This document shows, in pieces, positions 25,008 to 34,004 of a stretch of 64,000 nt of DNA. Below the pieces are notes generated by a model. The model worked only from the letters and a program-made list of their open reading frames with translations, did not search any database and had not been told where the DNA came from. The DNA comes from Cupriavidus taiwanensis (GTDB lineage: Bacteria; Pseudomonadota; Gammaproteobacteria; Burkholderiales; Burkholderiaceae): positions 1,464,927-1,528,926 of the forward strand of contig NZ_LT976854.1 in NCBI RefSeq assembly GCF_900249755.1. Reading direction: 5' to 3'. Numbering within the stretch: position 1 is the stretch's first letter; every line of letters starts with the position of its first letter. A program made the translations under genes and the position numbers.

Positions 25008-26677
25008 AGGCCTTTGCCGAACTCTACGCCGCGCTGGACGGCACCACGTCCACCAAGGCCAGGCTGGCCGCGCTGGTCGACTACCTGCGCGCCGCGCCGC
25101 CCGAGGATGCCGCCTGGGCCGTGTATTTCCTTGCCGGCGGCAAGCCGCGCCAGATCGTGCCGGTGTCGCAGTTGCGCGACCTGGCGCGCCAGGCCGCCGA
25201 CCTGCCCGACTGGCTGTTCGAAGAGAGCTACCAGGCGGTCGGGGATCTCGCCGAAACCATCGCGCTGCTGCTGCCGGACCCGCGCGATGCCGACCATGCC
25301 GGCCTGGCCGAATGGGTCGAGCAACGGCTGCTGCCGCTGCGCGGGCTGGCGCCGGAGGCGCTGATGCCGCGGCTCGACGCGTTGTGGCGGCCGCTCGACG
25401 CGCACGGCCGGCTGGTGCTGTTCAAGCTGATCACCGGCGCCTTCCGCGTGGGCGTGTCGCGGCTGCTGGTGACACGCGCGCTGGGCGAGGTGGCCGGCAT
25501 CGACCCCAAGCGCGTGGCCGAGCGCATGGTCGGCTACACCGATCTCTCTGCGCGGCCCGACGCGGCGCGCTTCCTGGCCCTGCTGGCGCCCGAGGACGAA
25601 GGCGACCACGCGCTGCGCGCCGGCGGCCAGCCGTATCCGTTCTTCCTGGCGCACCCGCTGCAGGCGCCGGTCGAGCAGTTCGACACCGTGCTGGGCGCGC
25701 CCGGCGCGTGGCTGGTCGAGTGGAAGTGGGATGGCATCCGCGCCCAGCTGGTGCGGCGCGGCGGCCAGACCTGGCTGTGGTCGCGCGGCGAGGAACTGAT
25801 CACCGAGCGCTTCCCCGAAATCGTCGAAGCCGCCGCGCAACTGCCGGACGGCACCGTGCTCGACGGCGAGATCGTGATCTGGCAGCAGGGCCGCGTGCAG
25901 CCGTTCGCGCTGCTGCAGCAGCGCATCGGCCGCAAGACGCTGGGCGCCAGGCTGCTGCGTGATGCCCCGGCGATCCTGATGGCGTACGACCTGCTCGAAT
26001 GGCAGGGCGAGGACTGGCGTACCCGCCCGCAAGCCGGGCGCCGTACTCAACTGGAGCAGGTGGTGGCGGAATACGTCCACCCCGCGCTGGAACTGAGCCC
26101 GCTGGTCGGGGCCGACAACTGGGAACACTATGCCCGCCTGCGCGACGCCTCGCGCGAGCTGGGGGTGGAGGGCTTCATGCTGAAGGCCGCCGGCGCGGCC
26201 TATGGCGCGGGCCGCACCAAGGATGTCGGGGTCTGGTGGAAGTGGAAGATCGACCCGTACTCGGTCGATGCCGTGCTGGTCTACGCGCAGCGCGGCCACG
26301 GCCGCCGCGCCAGCCTCTATACCGATTTCACCTTCGCGGTCTGGAACGGCCCGCCGGGCACGCCTGGCCGCGCGCTGGTGCCGTTCGCCAAGGCCTATTC
26401 CGGACTGACCGATGCCGAGATGCGCGCCGTCGACGCCATCATCCGCCGCACCACGGTGGAGAAGTTCGGCCCGGTGCGCAGCGTGGAACCGACCCAGGTA
26501 TTCGAGCTGGGCTTCGAAGGCATTGCCCGCAGCGGCCGCCACAAGAGCGGCATCGCGGTGCGCTTTCCGCGCATGCTGCGCTGGCGCACCGACAAGCCGA
26601 TCGAAGAGGCCGACACGCTGGCCACGCTCGAAGCCATGCTGCCGGCGGCCGGCGCGCCGCGCGAGGATGCGGCATGA
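25004..26677 (+). CDS. Ligase-associated ATP-dependent DNA ligase
   Basis: A 557-residue ATP-dependent ligase. Residues 1-200 are the N-terminal helical DNA-binding domain, and Lys241 in 'EWKWDGIRAQL' is the adenylation lysine (motif I, K-x-D-G). Motif III lies in 'TVLDGEIVIW', motif IV in 'EGFMLK' and motif V in 'WWKWKIDPYSVDAVLVY'. A C-terminal OB fold follows. There is no nuclease or polymerase domain, so it is distinct from LigD. It overlaps both neighbours by ATGA and is the core of the four-gene repair set. Confidence 0.93.
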   Translation: MKAFAELYAALDGTTSTKARLAALVDYLRAAPPEDAAWAVYFLAGGKPRQIVPVSQLRDLARQAADLPDWLFEESYQAVGDLAETIALLLPDPRDADHAGLAEWVEQRLLPLRGLAPEALMPRLDALWRPLDAHGRLVLFKLITGAFRVGVSRLLVTRALGEVAGIDPKRVAERMVGYTDLSARPDAARFLALLAPEDEGDHALRAGGQPYPFFLAHPLQAPVEQFDTVLGAPGAWLVEWKWDGIRAQLVRRGGQTWLWSRGEELITERFPEIVEAAAQLPDGTVLDGEIVIWQQGRVQPFALLQQRIGRKTLGARLLRDAPAILMAYDLLEWQGEDWRTRPQAGRRTQLEQVVAEYVHPALELSPLVGADNWEHYARLRDASRELGVEGFMLKAAGAAYGAGRTKDVGVWWKWKIDPYSVDAVLVYAQRGHGRRASLYTDFTFAVWNGPPGTPGRALVPFAKAYSGLTDAEMRAVDAIIRRTTVEKFGPVRSVEPTQVFELGFEGIARSGRHKSGIAVRFPRMLRWRTDKPIEEADTLATLEAMLPAAGAPREDAA

Positions 26678-29391
26678 ATCCGCCCCGCGCCGCACGCCAG
26701 ACGGCGACGGCTGCGATCGATCCGGCCCCGCCCGCCACGCAGCCGCTGACCGTTGCCCAGGGCATGCAGGCGCTGTTCGACGCGCGCGGCTGGCAACCCT
26801 TCGCCTTCCAGCGCGAAGTCTGGACCGCGGTCGCGCGCGGCCAGAGCGGGCTGCTGCATGCCACCACCGGCACCGGCAAGACCTACGCGGCGTGGCTCGG
26901 TGCGCTGATGGCGTTTGCCACGCCGCGCGCGGCCCCGTCGCACGACAAGCCCGCGCCGCCGCTGACCGTGCTGTGGCTGACGCCGATGCGCGCGCTGGCG
27001 GCCGACACCACGCGCGCGCTGCAGGCGCCGCTGGCCGAGCTCGATCTCGACTGGACCGTCGCGCTGCGCACCGGCGACACCGGCAGCGCCGAGCGCGCGG
27101 CGCAGCAGCGGCGCTTCCCCACCGCACTGGTGACCACCCCCGAAAGCCTGACGCTGATGCTGACGCGTGCCGACGCGCACGATACCCTGCGGCGCGTGCG
27201 CATGGTGGTGGTCGACGAATGGCACGAGCTGCTCGGCAACAAGCGCGGCGTGCAGGTGCAGCTGGCGCTGGCGCGGCTGCGGCAATGGCAGCCCGCGCTG
27301 ATGGTGTGGGGGCTGTCCGCCACGCTAGGCAACCTGCCGCACGCCGCCGACGTGCTGCTGAGCGGCATTCCCGGCGAGCGGCGCGTGCTGGTGCACGGCC
27401 ATACCCCGAAGCAGCTGGTGATCGACACCCTGCTGCCCGACAACGCCAGCCGCTTCCCGTTTGCCGGCCACCTGGGGCTGTCGATGCTGCCGCATGTGGT
27501 CGAAGAGCTGGCGCACGGCGGCACCACGCTGGTGTTCCTCAACACGCGCTCGCAGGCCGAGCTGTGGTACCAGGCGCTGCTCGACGCGCGGCCTGAGTGG
27601 GCCGGCGAGATCGCGCTGCACCACGGCTCGCTCGACCGCGCGGTGCGCGAATGGGTCGAGCTGAACCTGAAGAACGGCGCGCTGCGCGCGGTGGTCTGCA
27701 CCTCCAGCCTGGACCTTGGCGTCGACTTCCTGCCGGTGGAGCGTGTGCTGCAGGTGGGCTCGCCCAAGGGCGTGGCGCGGCTGCTGCAGCGCGCCGGGCG
27801 CTCGGGCCATGCGCCGGGCCGCGCCTCGCGCGTGACGGTGGTGCCGACGCACAGCCTGGAACTGGTCGAGGCCGTGGCGGCGCGGCACGCGGTGCGGGCC
27901 GGGCGGATCGAGGCGCGCGAGTCGCCCGACAAACCCCTCGACGTGCTGGTGCAGCACCTGGTCACGGTGGCGCTGGGCGGCGGCTTCCGGCCGGAAGCGC
28001 TGCTGGCCGAGGTGCGCTCCGCCTGGGCCTACCGCGGGCTGACCGGCGACGAATGGCAGTGGTGCCTGGATTTCGTGCGCCAGGGCGGCGCCACGCTGTC
28101 GGCGTACCCGGATTTCCGCCGTGCGGTGCCCGACGAGGAAGGCGTCTGGCGCGTGCCGGACGCGGGACTGGCGCGGCGCCATCGCATGAGCGTGGGCACC
28201 ATCGTCAGCGATGCCACCATGCAGGTGCGCTACTGGAGCCGCGCGGGCACCGGCGGCGCCTCGCTGGGCTCGGTGGAAGAAGGCTTTATCGCGCGGCTGG
28301 CGCCCGGCGACTGCTTCCTGTTCGGCGGCCGGCTGCTGGAGCTGGTGCGGGTGCAGGAGATGACCGCCTTCGTGCGCCGCGCCACCGGCAGGCGCCCGGT
28401 GGTGCCGCGCTGGAACGGCGGCAAGATGCCGATGTCGACCGAGCTGGCCGAGGCGGTGATCGACACCCTCGCCGCCGCCGCGGCGGGCCGGCTCGATCCG
28501 CGCGACACGCCCGAGCTGCCGCTGATCCAGCCGCTGGTCGACCTGCAGGCGCAGTGGTCCGCGCTGCCCTCGCGCCACACCCTGCTGGCCGAATCGCTGC
28601 ATTCGCGCGAGGGCTGGCACCTGTTCCTCTACCCGTTCGCCGGGCGCTCGGTCCATCTTGGCCTGGGCAGCCTGCTGGCCTGGCGGCTGGGGCAACAGGT
28701 GCCGGCCACGTTCTCGGTGGCGGTCAATGACTACGGGCTGGAACTGCTGGCGTCCGCGCCGGTGGACTGGGCCCGCTGGCTGCCGCAGGTGCTGGCCGAC
28801 GAACGCCGGCGCGATCTGGCCGCCGATGTGCTGGGCAGCCTGAACGCGGGCGAGCTGTCGTTGCGGCGCTTTCGCGAGATTGCCCGCATCGCCGGGCTGA
28901 TCTTCCAGGGCTACCCTGGTGCGCCCAAGAGCGCGCGCCAGCTGCAGGCATCGTCCAGCCTGTTCTACGAGGTGTTCCGCAAGCATGACCCCGGCAACCT
29001 GCTGCTGGGCCAGGCCGAACGCGAAGTACTGATGCAGGAGCTGGACGCGCACCGGCTGGCCGCGACGCTGGAGCGGCTGTCCGCACTGAAGCTGGACCTG
29101 CACGCGCTGAAGCGGCCCACGCCGCTGTCGTTCCCGCTGGTGGTGGAGTTCCTGCGCGAAAAGCTCAGCACCGAAAAGCTCGCCGATCGCATCGCCCGGA
29201 TGCTGGCCGACCTGGAACTGGCGGCCGGGCCCGAGCCCGGCGAAGCCGCCGGCATGCCGGCCGGGGTGATGGCCGACGCCGTGGCCGAAGCCGCGCGCTT
29301 CGGCATGGCCGACCACGCCGGCCCGTCCGCCCGTACCGCGCGCCGGCCGCGGCGCCCGCGCAAGCCGTCGAAGCCGTTGCCGCTGCTATGA
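26674..29391 (+). CDS. Ligase-associated DEXH-box helicase (Lhr type)
   Basis: A 905-residue superfamily 2 helicase. Walker A is 'LLHATTGTGKTYAAW' near residue 65-80; the DEXH box is 'VVVDEWHELLGNKRGVQ'; motif III is 'WGLSATLGN'; motif VI is 'LLQRAGRSGHAPGR'. A long C-terminal region typical of the short Lhr class follows and ends in a basic Arg/Pro/Lys tail. Lhr proteins translocate 3'-5' on single strands and unwind RNA:DNA hybrids. The ATG overlaps the ligase stop, and the stop overlaps the PdeM start. The frame extends far upstream inside the ligase but the ATGA junction fixes the start. Confidence 0.93.
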   Translation: MNPPRAARQTATAAIDPAPPATQPLTVAQGMQALFDARGWQPFAFQREVWTAVARGQSGLLHATTGTGKTYAAWLGALMAFATPRAAPSHDKPAPPLTVLWLTPMRALAADTTRALQAPLAELDLDWTVALRTGDTGSAERAAQQRRFPTALVTTPESLTLMLTRADAHDTLRRVRMVVVDEWHELLGNKRGVQVQLALARLRQWQPALMVWGLSATLGNLPHAADVLLSGIPGERRVLVHGHTPKQLVIDTLLPDNASRFPFAGHLGLSMLPHVVEELAHGGTTLVFLNTRSQAELWYQALLDARPEWAGEIALHHGSLDRAVREWVELNLKNGALRAVVCTSSLDLGVDFLPVERVLQVGSPKGVARLLQRAGRSGHAPGRASRVTVVPTHSLELVEAVAARHAVRAGRIEARESPDKPLDVLVQHLVTVALGGGFRPEALLAEVRSAWAYRGLTGDEWQWCLDFVRQGGATLSAYPDFRRAVPDEEGVWRVPDAGLARRHRMSVGTIVSDATMQVRYWSRAGTGGASLGSVEEGFIARLAPGDCFLFGGRLLELVRVQEMTAFVRRATGRRPVVPRWNGGKMPMSTELAEAVIDTLAAAAAGRLDPRDTPELPLIQPLVDLQAQWSALPSRHTLLAESLHSREGWHLFLYPFAGRSVHLGLGSLLAWRLGQQVPATFSVAVNDYGLELLASAPVDWARWLPQVLADERRRDLAADVLGSLNAGELSLRRFREIARIAGLIFQGYPGAPKSARQLQASSSLFYEVFRKHDPGNLLLGQAEREVLMQELDAHRLAATLERLSALKLDLHALKRPTPLSFPLVVEFLREKLSTEKLADRIARMLADLELAAGPEPGEAAGMPAGVMADAVAEAARFGMADHAGPSARTARRPRRPRKPSKPLPLL

Positions 29392-30107
29392 ATCCCGACG
29401 CCCGCACCTTGCAGCAGGGCGGCGCGCTTGCCGTCTCGGCCGTCGGCGAAACGCTGTGGCTGCTGCCTGAACATGCGCTGTGGTGGCCGGCGGCCAGCAT
29501 GCTGATGGTGGCCGACGTCCATTTCGGCAAGGCCGCGGCGTTCCGCGCGCTGGGTCAGCCGGTGCCGCACGGCACTACCGGCGACAACCTCGCAGTGCTG
29601 ACCCGCCTGGTGCGGCAACTGCCGGTCGACGAACTGGTGTTCCTGGGCGACTTCCTGCACGCGCGCGCGTCGCGCACGCCGTCGGTAATGCAGGCGCTGT
29701 ACGACTGGCGTCAAGAATTGCCGGCGCACTTGCGCTGCACGCTGGTGCGCGGCAACCACGACGCGCGCGCGGGCGACCCGCCCGCGTCGCTCGAGATTGC
29801 CGTGGTGTCCGAGCCGGCGGTGGCGGGGCCGTTCGCGCTGTGCCATATGCCCGGCACTTCACCGCTCGGCTATGTGCTCGCCGGTCACCTGCACCCGGCC
29901 TGCCGGCTGCGCGGCAGCGGCGCCGACAGCCTGCGCCTGCCCTGCTTCCTGTTCGGGCCGCGCGGCGCCATCCTGCCCGCGTTCGGCGCCTTTACCGGCC
30001 ATGCCACGGTGCGGCCGCAGGCCGACGAGCGCGCCTATGTGGTCGGCGGCGGCAGGGTCTGGCCGGTGGGGCCCAGGCGTCAGAACAGCGGTCAGAACAG
30101 CGTGTAG
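29388..30107 (+). CDS. pdeM: Ligase-associated endonuclease PdeM (metallophosphoesterase)
   Basis: A 239-residue calcineurin-like phosphoesterase. Metal motifs are in order: Asp43 and His45 in 'VADVHFGK', Asp88 in 'LGDFLHA', Asn123, His124 and Asp125 in 'RGNHDAR', and 'LAGHLHP' near residue 166. Family members are Mn-dependent phosphodiesterases/endonucleases encoded with the exonuclease, ligase and helicase. The start overlaps the helicase stop as ATGA. Its last 16 bases overlap the end of the convergent SDR gene. Confidence 0.92.
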   Translation: MNPDARTLQQGGALAVSAVGETLWLLPEHALWWPAASMLMVADVHFGKAAAFRALGQPVPHGTTGDNLAVLTRLVRQLPVDELVFLGDFLHARASRTPSVMQALYDWRQELPAHLRCTLVRGNHDARAGDPPASLEIAVVSEPAVAGPFALCHMPGTSPLGYVLAGHLHPACRLRGSGADSLRLPCFLFGPRGAILPAFGAFTGHATVRPQADERAYVVGGGRVWPVGPRRQNSGQNSV

Positions 30108-30865
30108 CCGCCGTCGATGACGAAGGTATCGCCGGTGTGGTAGGCCGAGGCCGGGCTCATCAGGTAGACCGCGATGCCGGCGAAGTCGCTGCCCTCGCCC
30201 CAGCGGCGCATCGGCACGCGCTTGTGCACCATCTCCTGGAACGCATCGTTGCCCTGCGCCGCGCTGGTCATCTCGGTCTTGATCCAGCCCGGCAGGATCG
30301 AATGGGCGCGGATGCCCTTGCGCGCGTACTCCACCGCAAGCCCACGCATCATCGAGATCACGCCGCCCTTGGTGGCGGCGTAGTGTTCGGCGCGCGGCGC
30401 GCCTTCGATCGCGGCGACCGAGGCCGTGCTGCACAGCACGCCGCCCTCGCCCTGCACCAGCATCTGCCGCACCGCCGCGCGCAGCGTGAAGAAGGCCCCG
30501 TCCAGGTTGACGCGCAGGGTCCGGCGCCAGGTCTCGGTGGCCATCTGGTCGAACGGTCCCTTGTTGCCGCTGCCGACGCCCGCGTTGGCAAAGCAGCCGT
30601 CGATGCGGCCCAGCGCCGCCACCGTGCGCGCCATCGCGGCGTCGACCGCCTGCTCGTCGCCGACGTCGCACAGCTCGGTATGCACCCTGCCCCCATGCCG
30701 GCCCAGCCGGTCTGCGGCAGCGGCGTTCTTGTCCGCATTGGTGCCCCAGATTGCGATATCGGCACCGGCCGCGGCCAGCCCTTCGGCAATGCCCAGGCCG
30801 ATGCCGCCATTGCCGCCGGTCACCAGTGCCACCTTGCCGCTCAGGTCGAACGGATGCTTGCTCAT
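30092..30865 (-). CDS. Short-chain dehydrogenase/reductase
   Basis: A 257-residue classical SDR. The cofactor motif is 'TGGNGGIGLGIA' (G-x3-G-x-G), 'FANAGVG' is the NAG motif, and the catalytic Ser, Tyr and Lys lie in 'STASVAAIEGAPRAEHYAATKGG'. It resembles 3-oxoacyl-ACP reductase/gluconate-type dehydrogenases, and the substrate is not predictable. The start at 30865 follows GAGGAGA; the frame opens at 30928. It is monocistronic. Confidence 0.88.
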   Translation of the reverse strand: MSKHPFDLSGKVALVTGGNGGIGLGIAEGLAAAGADIAIWGTNADKNAAAADRLGRHGGRVHTELCDVGDEQAVDAAMARTVAALGRIDGCFANAGVGSGNKGPFDQMATETWRRTLRVNLDGAFFTLRAAVRQMLVQGEGGVLCSTASVAAIEGAPRAEHYAATKGGVISMMRGLAVEYARKGIRAHSILPGWIKTEMTSAAQGNDAFQEMVHKRVPMRRWGEGSDFAGIAVYLMSPASAYHTGDTFVIDGGYTLF

Positions 30866-31107
30866 GTCTGTCTCCTCGGATGGTTTGTCGCTGTCTTGGC
30901 CGGACATTGTTGCCAGGACCGGCGCCAAAGCTCGTCGTCGGATCAGATGAAATTGCCCGGGGAAAGTAGAGAGAGAAGAAAACAGGGAAGCGGCGTGGCG
31001 CTGCCACGCCGCATTGCAGCAAGGGCACCGTCAGGTGCCAGCGGATCTGCGCGTGCTGCGGGCTGCCGGGCCGCTGGCCCCGCGCCGGCACGCCGCGCGA
31101 TGTGGGC

Positions 31108-31179
31108 CTAGCGCAAGCCGAAGAAGCTCAGCACCGCGAGAATGATGACCACGGCCCCAACCAGCCAGACGATATTCAT
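31108..31179 (-). CDS. 23-residue single-helix membrane peptide
   Basis: A tiny open frame with AAGGAG 7 bases before the ATG. The product, MNIVWLVGAVVVIILAVLSF plus FGLR, is one hydrophobic helix with a basic end. Peptides of this pattern (MxIxWLxGxVVxIIxxLxFFGLR) are common in Burkholderiales and are usually not annotated. Strong ribosome-binding site and clean composition argue for a real gene. Function is unknown. Confidence 0.6.
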   Translation of the reverse strand: MNIVWLVGAVVIILAVLSFFGLR

Positions 31180-31648
31180 GACAGCTCTCCTTGTTCAAAT
31201 GATTCAGCGCTGCTGAGGTCGGACGCCGACCGACGCCGCGTGGCGAGTGGGAAGGTCGACCCCGCGCGACCTGCTCATCGCTGCGGGATACGCCGCAACA
31301 TTCATGCCGACGCGCCGGGTGCCGTGGCGTTCGCGCGCTGCGGCGGTTCTGCGCAGGACCCGCACCCGGCAGCGGCGTGACGTTCGGGATTACACGGCAA
31401 AACAACGCCTGAATTACAAACGCGCGAAACCTGCGTCGCGCCAGCCGTGCTGCAGCGCATCAGCGCCGCGGCGGCCGGGCCAAGCGCCGTCCCGGCACTG
31501 GCGATGGCCGGGGCCGAGCGCCCGCTGCACCACTTGTCGCTGCCGTCGAGTCTGGCATGGCACCGTGGCGGGCACGCGTCTATGTCGCTTCCGCCGAATT
31601 TCGCCAATAATGCCCTGAGAGTCATTGCCGGACGAACCGAGAGCCACC
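31180..31648. other. Intergenic region upstream of the EF-G-like gene
   Basis: About 470 bp with no convincing gene on either strand. It should hold the divergent promoters of the 23-residue peptide and the EF-G-like gene. I see no clear -35/-10 pair, hairpin or repeat. Confidence 0.4.
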
Positions 31649-33712
31649 ATGCACGAGAGTCCCGATGCCATCCGCACTGTCGCCCTGCTCGGGCACGCAG
31701 GAAGCGGCAAGACCTCGCTCGCCGAGGCACTGTTGCATAAGGGCGGTGCGGTGCACACGCCCGGCAGCATCGAGCGCGGGTCCACCGTGTGCGACAACGA
31801 TCCGCTCGAGCGCAAGTACAAGCGCTCGCTCAGCGCCGCGGTTGCCCACCTGCACTACCGCGACACCCGCATCTACCTGATCGACACCCCCGGCTACCCG
31901 GATTTTTCCGGGCACGCCATCAGCGCACTGGCCGCGGTGGAGACCGCGGCCATCGTCATCAATGCGCAGACCGGCATCGAGATGACCACGCGCCGCGCCA
32001 TGGCGTGGGCGCAGGCGCGCCAGCTGTGCCGGATGATCATCATCAACGGCATCGACGGCGACAAGGTCGACCTGCCCGCATTGCTGGCGGAGATCCAGGA
32101 GGCCTTCGGCAAGGAATGCCTGCCCATCAACCTGCCGGCCGACCACGGCGGCAAGGTGGTCGACTGCTTCTTCAATCCGGCCGGCGAGTCGGATTTTTTA
32201 TCGGTGGCGTCCGCGCATGATGCGCTGATCGACCAGGTGATCGAGATCGACCCGGAGCTGATGGAGCTGTACCTGGAGCAAGGCGAGGCCATCACCCCCG
32301 AGCAACTGCACGCCCCGTTCGAGCGCGCGCTGCGCGAAGGCCACCTGGTGCCGATCTGCTTTACCTCGGCGGCCACCGGCGTCGGCATCGAAGCCCTGCT
32401 GGACGTGTTCGTGCGGCTGCTGCCCAATCCCACCGAAGGCAACCCGCCGCTGTTCTACCGCGCCACCGGCGCGGACGCCGAGGGCACGGAGCAACGCCGG
32501 GCGGTGCGCGCCGAGCCGGTGCCCGACAAGCATGTGCTTGCGCATGTGTTCAAAGTGGTGATCGACCCCTATGTCGGCAAGCTGGCGATATTCCGCATCC
32601 ACCAGGGCACCATCACGCGCGACAGCCAGCTCTATATCGGCGAAGGGCGCCAGCCGTTCAAGGTGGCGCACCTGCTGCGGCTGCAGGGCAAGGAAACCCA
32701 GGAAGTGCCGCGAGCCGGCCCGGGCGATATCTGCGCGGTGGCCAAGGTCGATGAACTGGGCTTCGACGCGGTGCTGCACGACGCCACCGAGGACGGCGAC
32801 ATCCACCTGACCCCGCTGGAATTCCCCACGCCCATCTACGGGCTGGCGATCGAACCGGCGCGGCGCGGCAACGAGCAGCGCCTGGCCGAGGTGCTGCACA
32901 AGCTCAGCGCGGAAGACCCCTGCCTGCGTGTCGAGCATCCGGCCGGCACCAACGAGACCGTGGTGTTCGGCCTGGGCGATTTCCACCTGCGCTGCGCGCT
33001 GGAGCGGCTGACCGAGCAGTACAAGCTGGAAGTGGCGACCCGCCCGCCCAAGATCGCCTACCGCGAAACCATCGGCGCGAAGGCGGAGGGCCATCACCGC
33101 CACAAGAAGCAGACCGGCGGCGCGGGGCAGTTCGGCGAGGTGATGCTGCGCGTCGAGCCGCTGGCGCGCGGCGCGGGCTTCGATTTTGTCGATGCGGTCA
33201 AGGGCGGCGCGATTCCAGGGCAATTCATTCCCGCGGTCGAGAAAGGCATCCGCCAGGCGCTGGACAGCGGACCGCTGGCGGGCTTTCCGATGCAGGACGT
33301 GCGCGTGACCGTGTACGACGGCAAGAGCCACCCGGTCGACTCCAAGGAAGTCGCGTTCGCGACCGCGGGGCGCAAGGCCTTTATCGACGCGGTGCTCAAG
33401 GCCCGGCCGAGCGTGCTGGAGCCGATCGTCGATATCGAGGTCACGGTGCCAGGCAGCGCCATGGGCGACATCATCGGCGACCTGTCGACCAAGCGCGGCC
33501 AGGTCCATGGCACGCGCACCGCGGCCGGCAACGCGGTGATCGTCGCCGGGCAGGTTCCGCTGTCGGAGCTCAACGACTACCAGTCACGGCTGAACAGCAT
33601 CACCGGCGGGCATGGCAGCTACACCATCCAGTTCAGCCACTACGACAACGTGCCGCCGGCGCAGCAGGAGAAGATGGCGGCGCGCCACAGGGCGCAGGTG
33701 GATACGGAGTGA
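31649..33712 (+). CDS. EF-G-like translational GTPase (FusA paralog)
   Basis: A 687-residue protein with the five-domain layout of elongation factor G. The P-loop is 'GHAGSGKT' (residues 15-22) and G3 is 'DTPGYPDF' from residue 79, where canonical EF-G has DTPGHVDF. The G4 position reads NGID (133-136) instead of NKMD, and the switch I region is also unlike true EF-G. Domain IV-V motifs such as 'ETIGAKAEGHHRHKKQTGGAGQFGEV' are conserved. This is the divergent EF-G-like group found beside normal fusA in many bacteria; its job is unsettled. The start at 31649 is used because the frame from 31625 has no extra conserved residues. Confidence 0.88.
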   Translation: MHESPDAIRTVALLGHAGSGKTSLAEALLHKGGAVHTPGSIERGSTVCDNDPLERKYKRSLSAAVAHLHYRDTRIYLIDTPGYPDFSGHAISALAAVETAAIVINAQTGIEMTTRRAMAWAQARQLCRMIIINGIDGDKVDLPALLAEIQEAFGKECLPINLPADHGGKVVDCFFNPAGESDFLSVASAHDALIDQVIEIDPELMELYLEQGEAITPEQLHAPFERALREGHLVPICFTSAATGVGIEALLDVFVRLLPNPTEGNPPLFYRATGADAEGTEQRRAVRAEPVPDKHVLAHVFKVVIDPYVGKLAIFRIHQGTITRDSQLYIGEGRQPFKVAHLLRLQGKETQEVPRAGPGDICAVAKVDELGFDAVLHDATEDGDIHLTPLEFPTPIYGLAIEPARRGNEQRLAEVLHKLSAEDPCLRVEHPAGTNETVVFGLGDFHLRCALERLTEQYKLEVATRPPKIAYRETIGAKAEGHHRHKKQTGGAGQFGEVMLRVEPLARGAGFDFVDAVKGGAIPGQFIPAVEKGIRQALDSGPLAGFPMQDVRVTVYDGKSHPVDSKEVAFATAGRKAFIDAVLKARPSVLEPIVDIEVTVPGSAMGDIIGDLSTKRGQVHGTRTAAGNAVIVAGQVPLSELNDYQSRLNSITGGHGSYTIQFSHYDNVPPAQQEKMAARHRAQVDTE

Positions 33713-33750
33713 GGCACAGCATCGGGGACATTGCGCATGCGATTGTGTAC

Positions 33751-33980
33751 TCCCTACCCAGGAACCTTCGCTAAGCCATTGATTTTTTAGTGCCACCAAA
33801 GAATCAAAGACCACCGTCATTCCCGCGAAAGCGGGAACCCAGCGACTTTGAGAAGCGCTTGCGCTTCAAAGACACTGGGTCCCCGCCTACGCGGGGACGA
33901 CGTGTCGGTGACCGGGAGCAAGTCGGCATGGCAAGCGTGCGGGCTACTCTCCCGCAAGCGGGAGAGGGGAGCAAACCGGC
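33751..33980 (+). repeat. Mosaic hairpin repeat, copy B
   Basis: This copy lies between the EF-G-like gene and boxA. It has the same modules and orientation as copy A, including the leading CCCTACCCAGGAACCTTCGC, and differs by scattered substitutions. The last stem is CTCTCCCGCAAGCGGGAGAG followed by GGGAGCAAACC. Confidence 0.85.
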
Positions 33981-34004
33981 AGGGCGCTGCGGGACGCAGC
34001 ACGT

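Noticed and set aside
24884..27127. Long open frame of 747 codons on the minus strand across the ligase gene
   Set aside because: It is antisense to the well-supported ligase and helicase genes, is Arg/Gln/His-rich, and has no recognisable domain; it is a shadow of high-GC coding DNA.
30092..30107. 16-bp overlap of pdeM and the SDR gene as a functional element
   Set aside because: Convergent genes often overlap slightly at their 3' ends in compact genomes. There is no further sign of antisense control.
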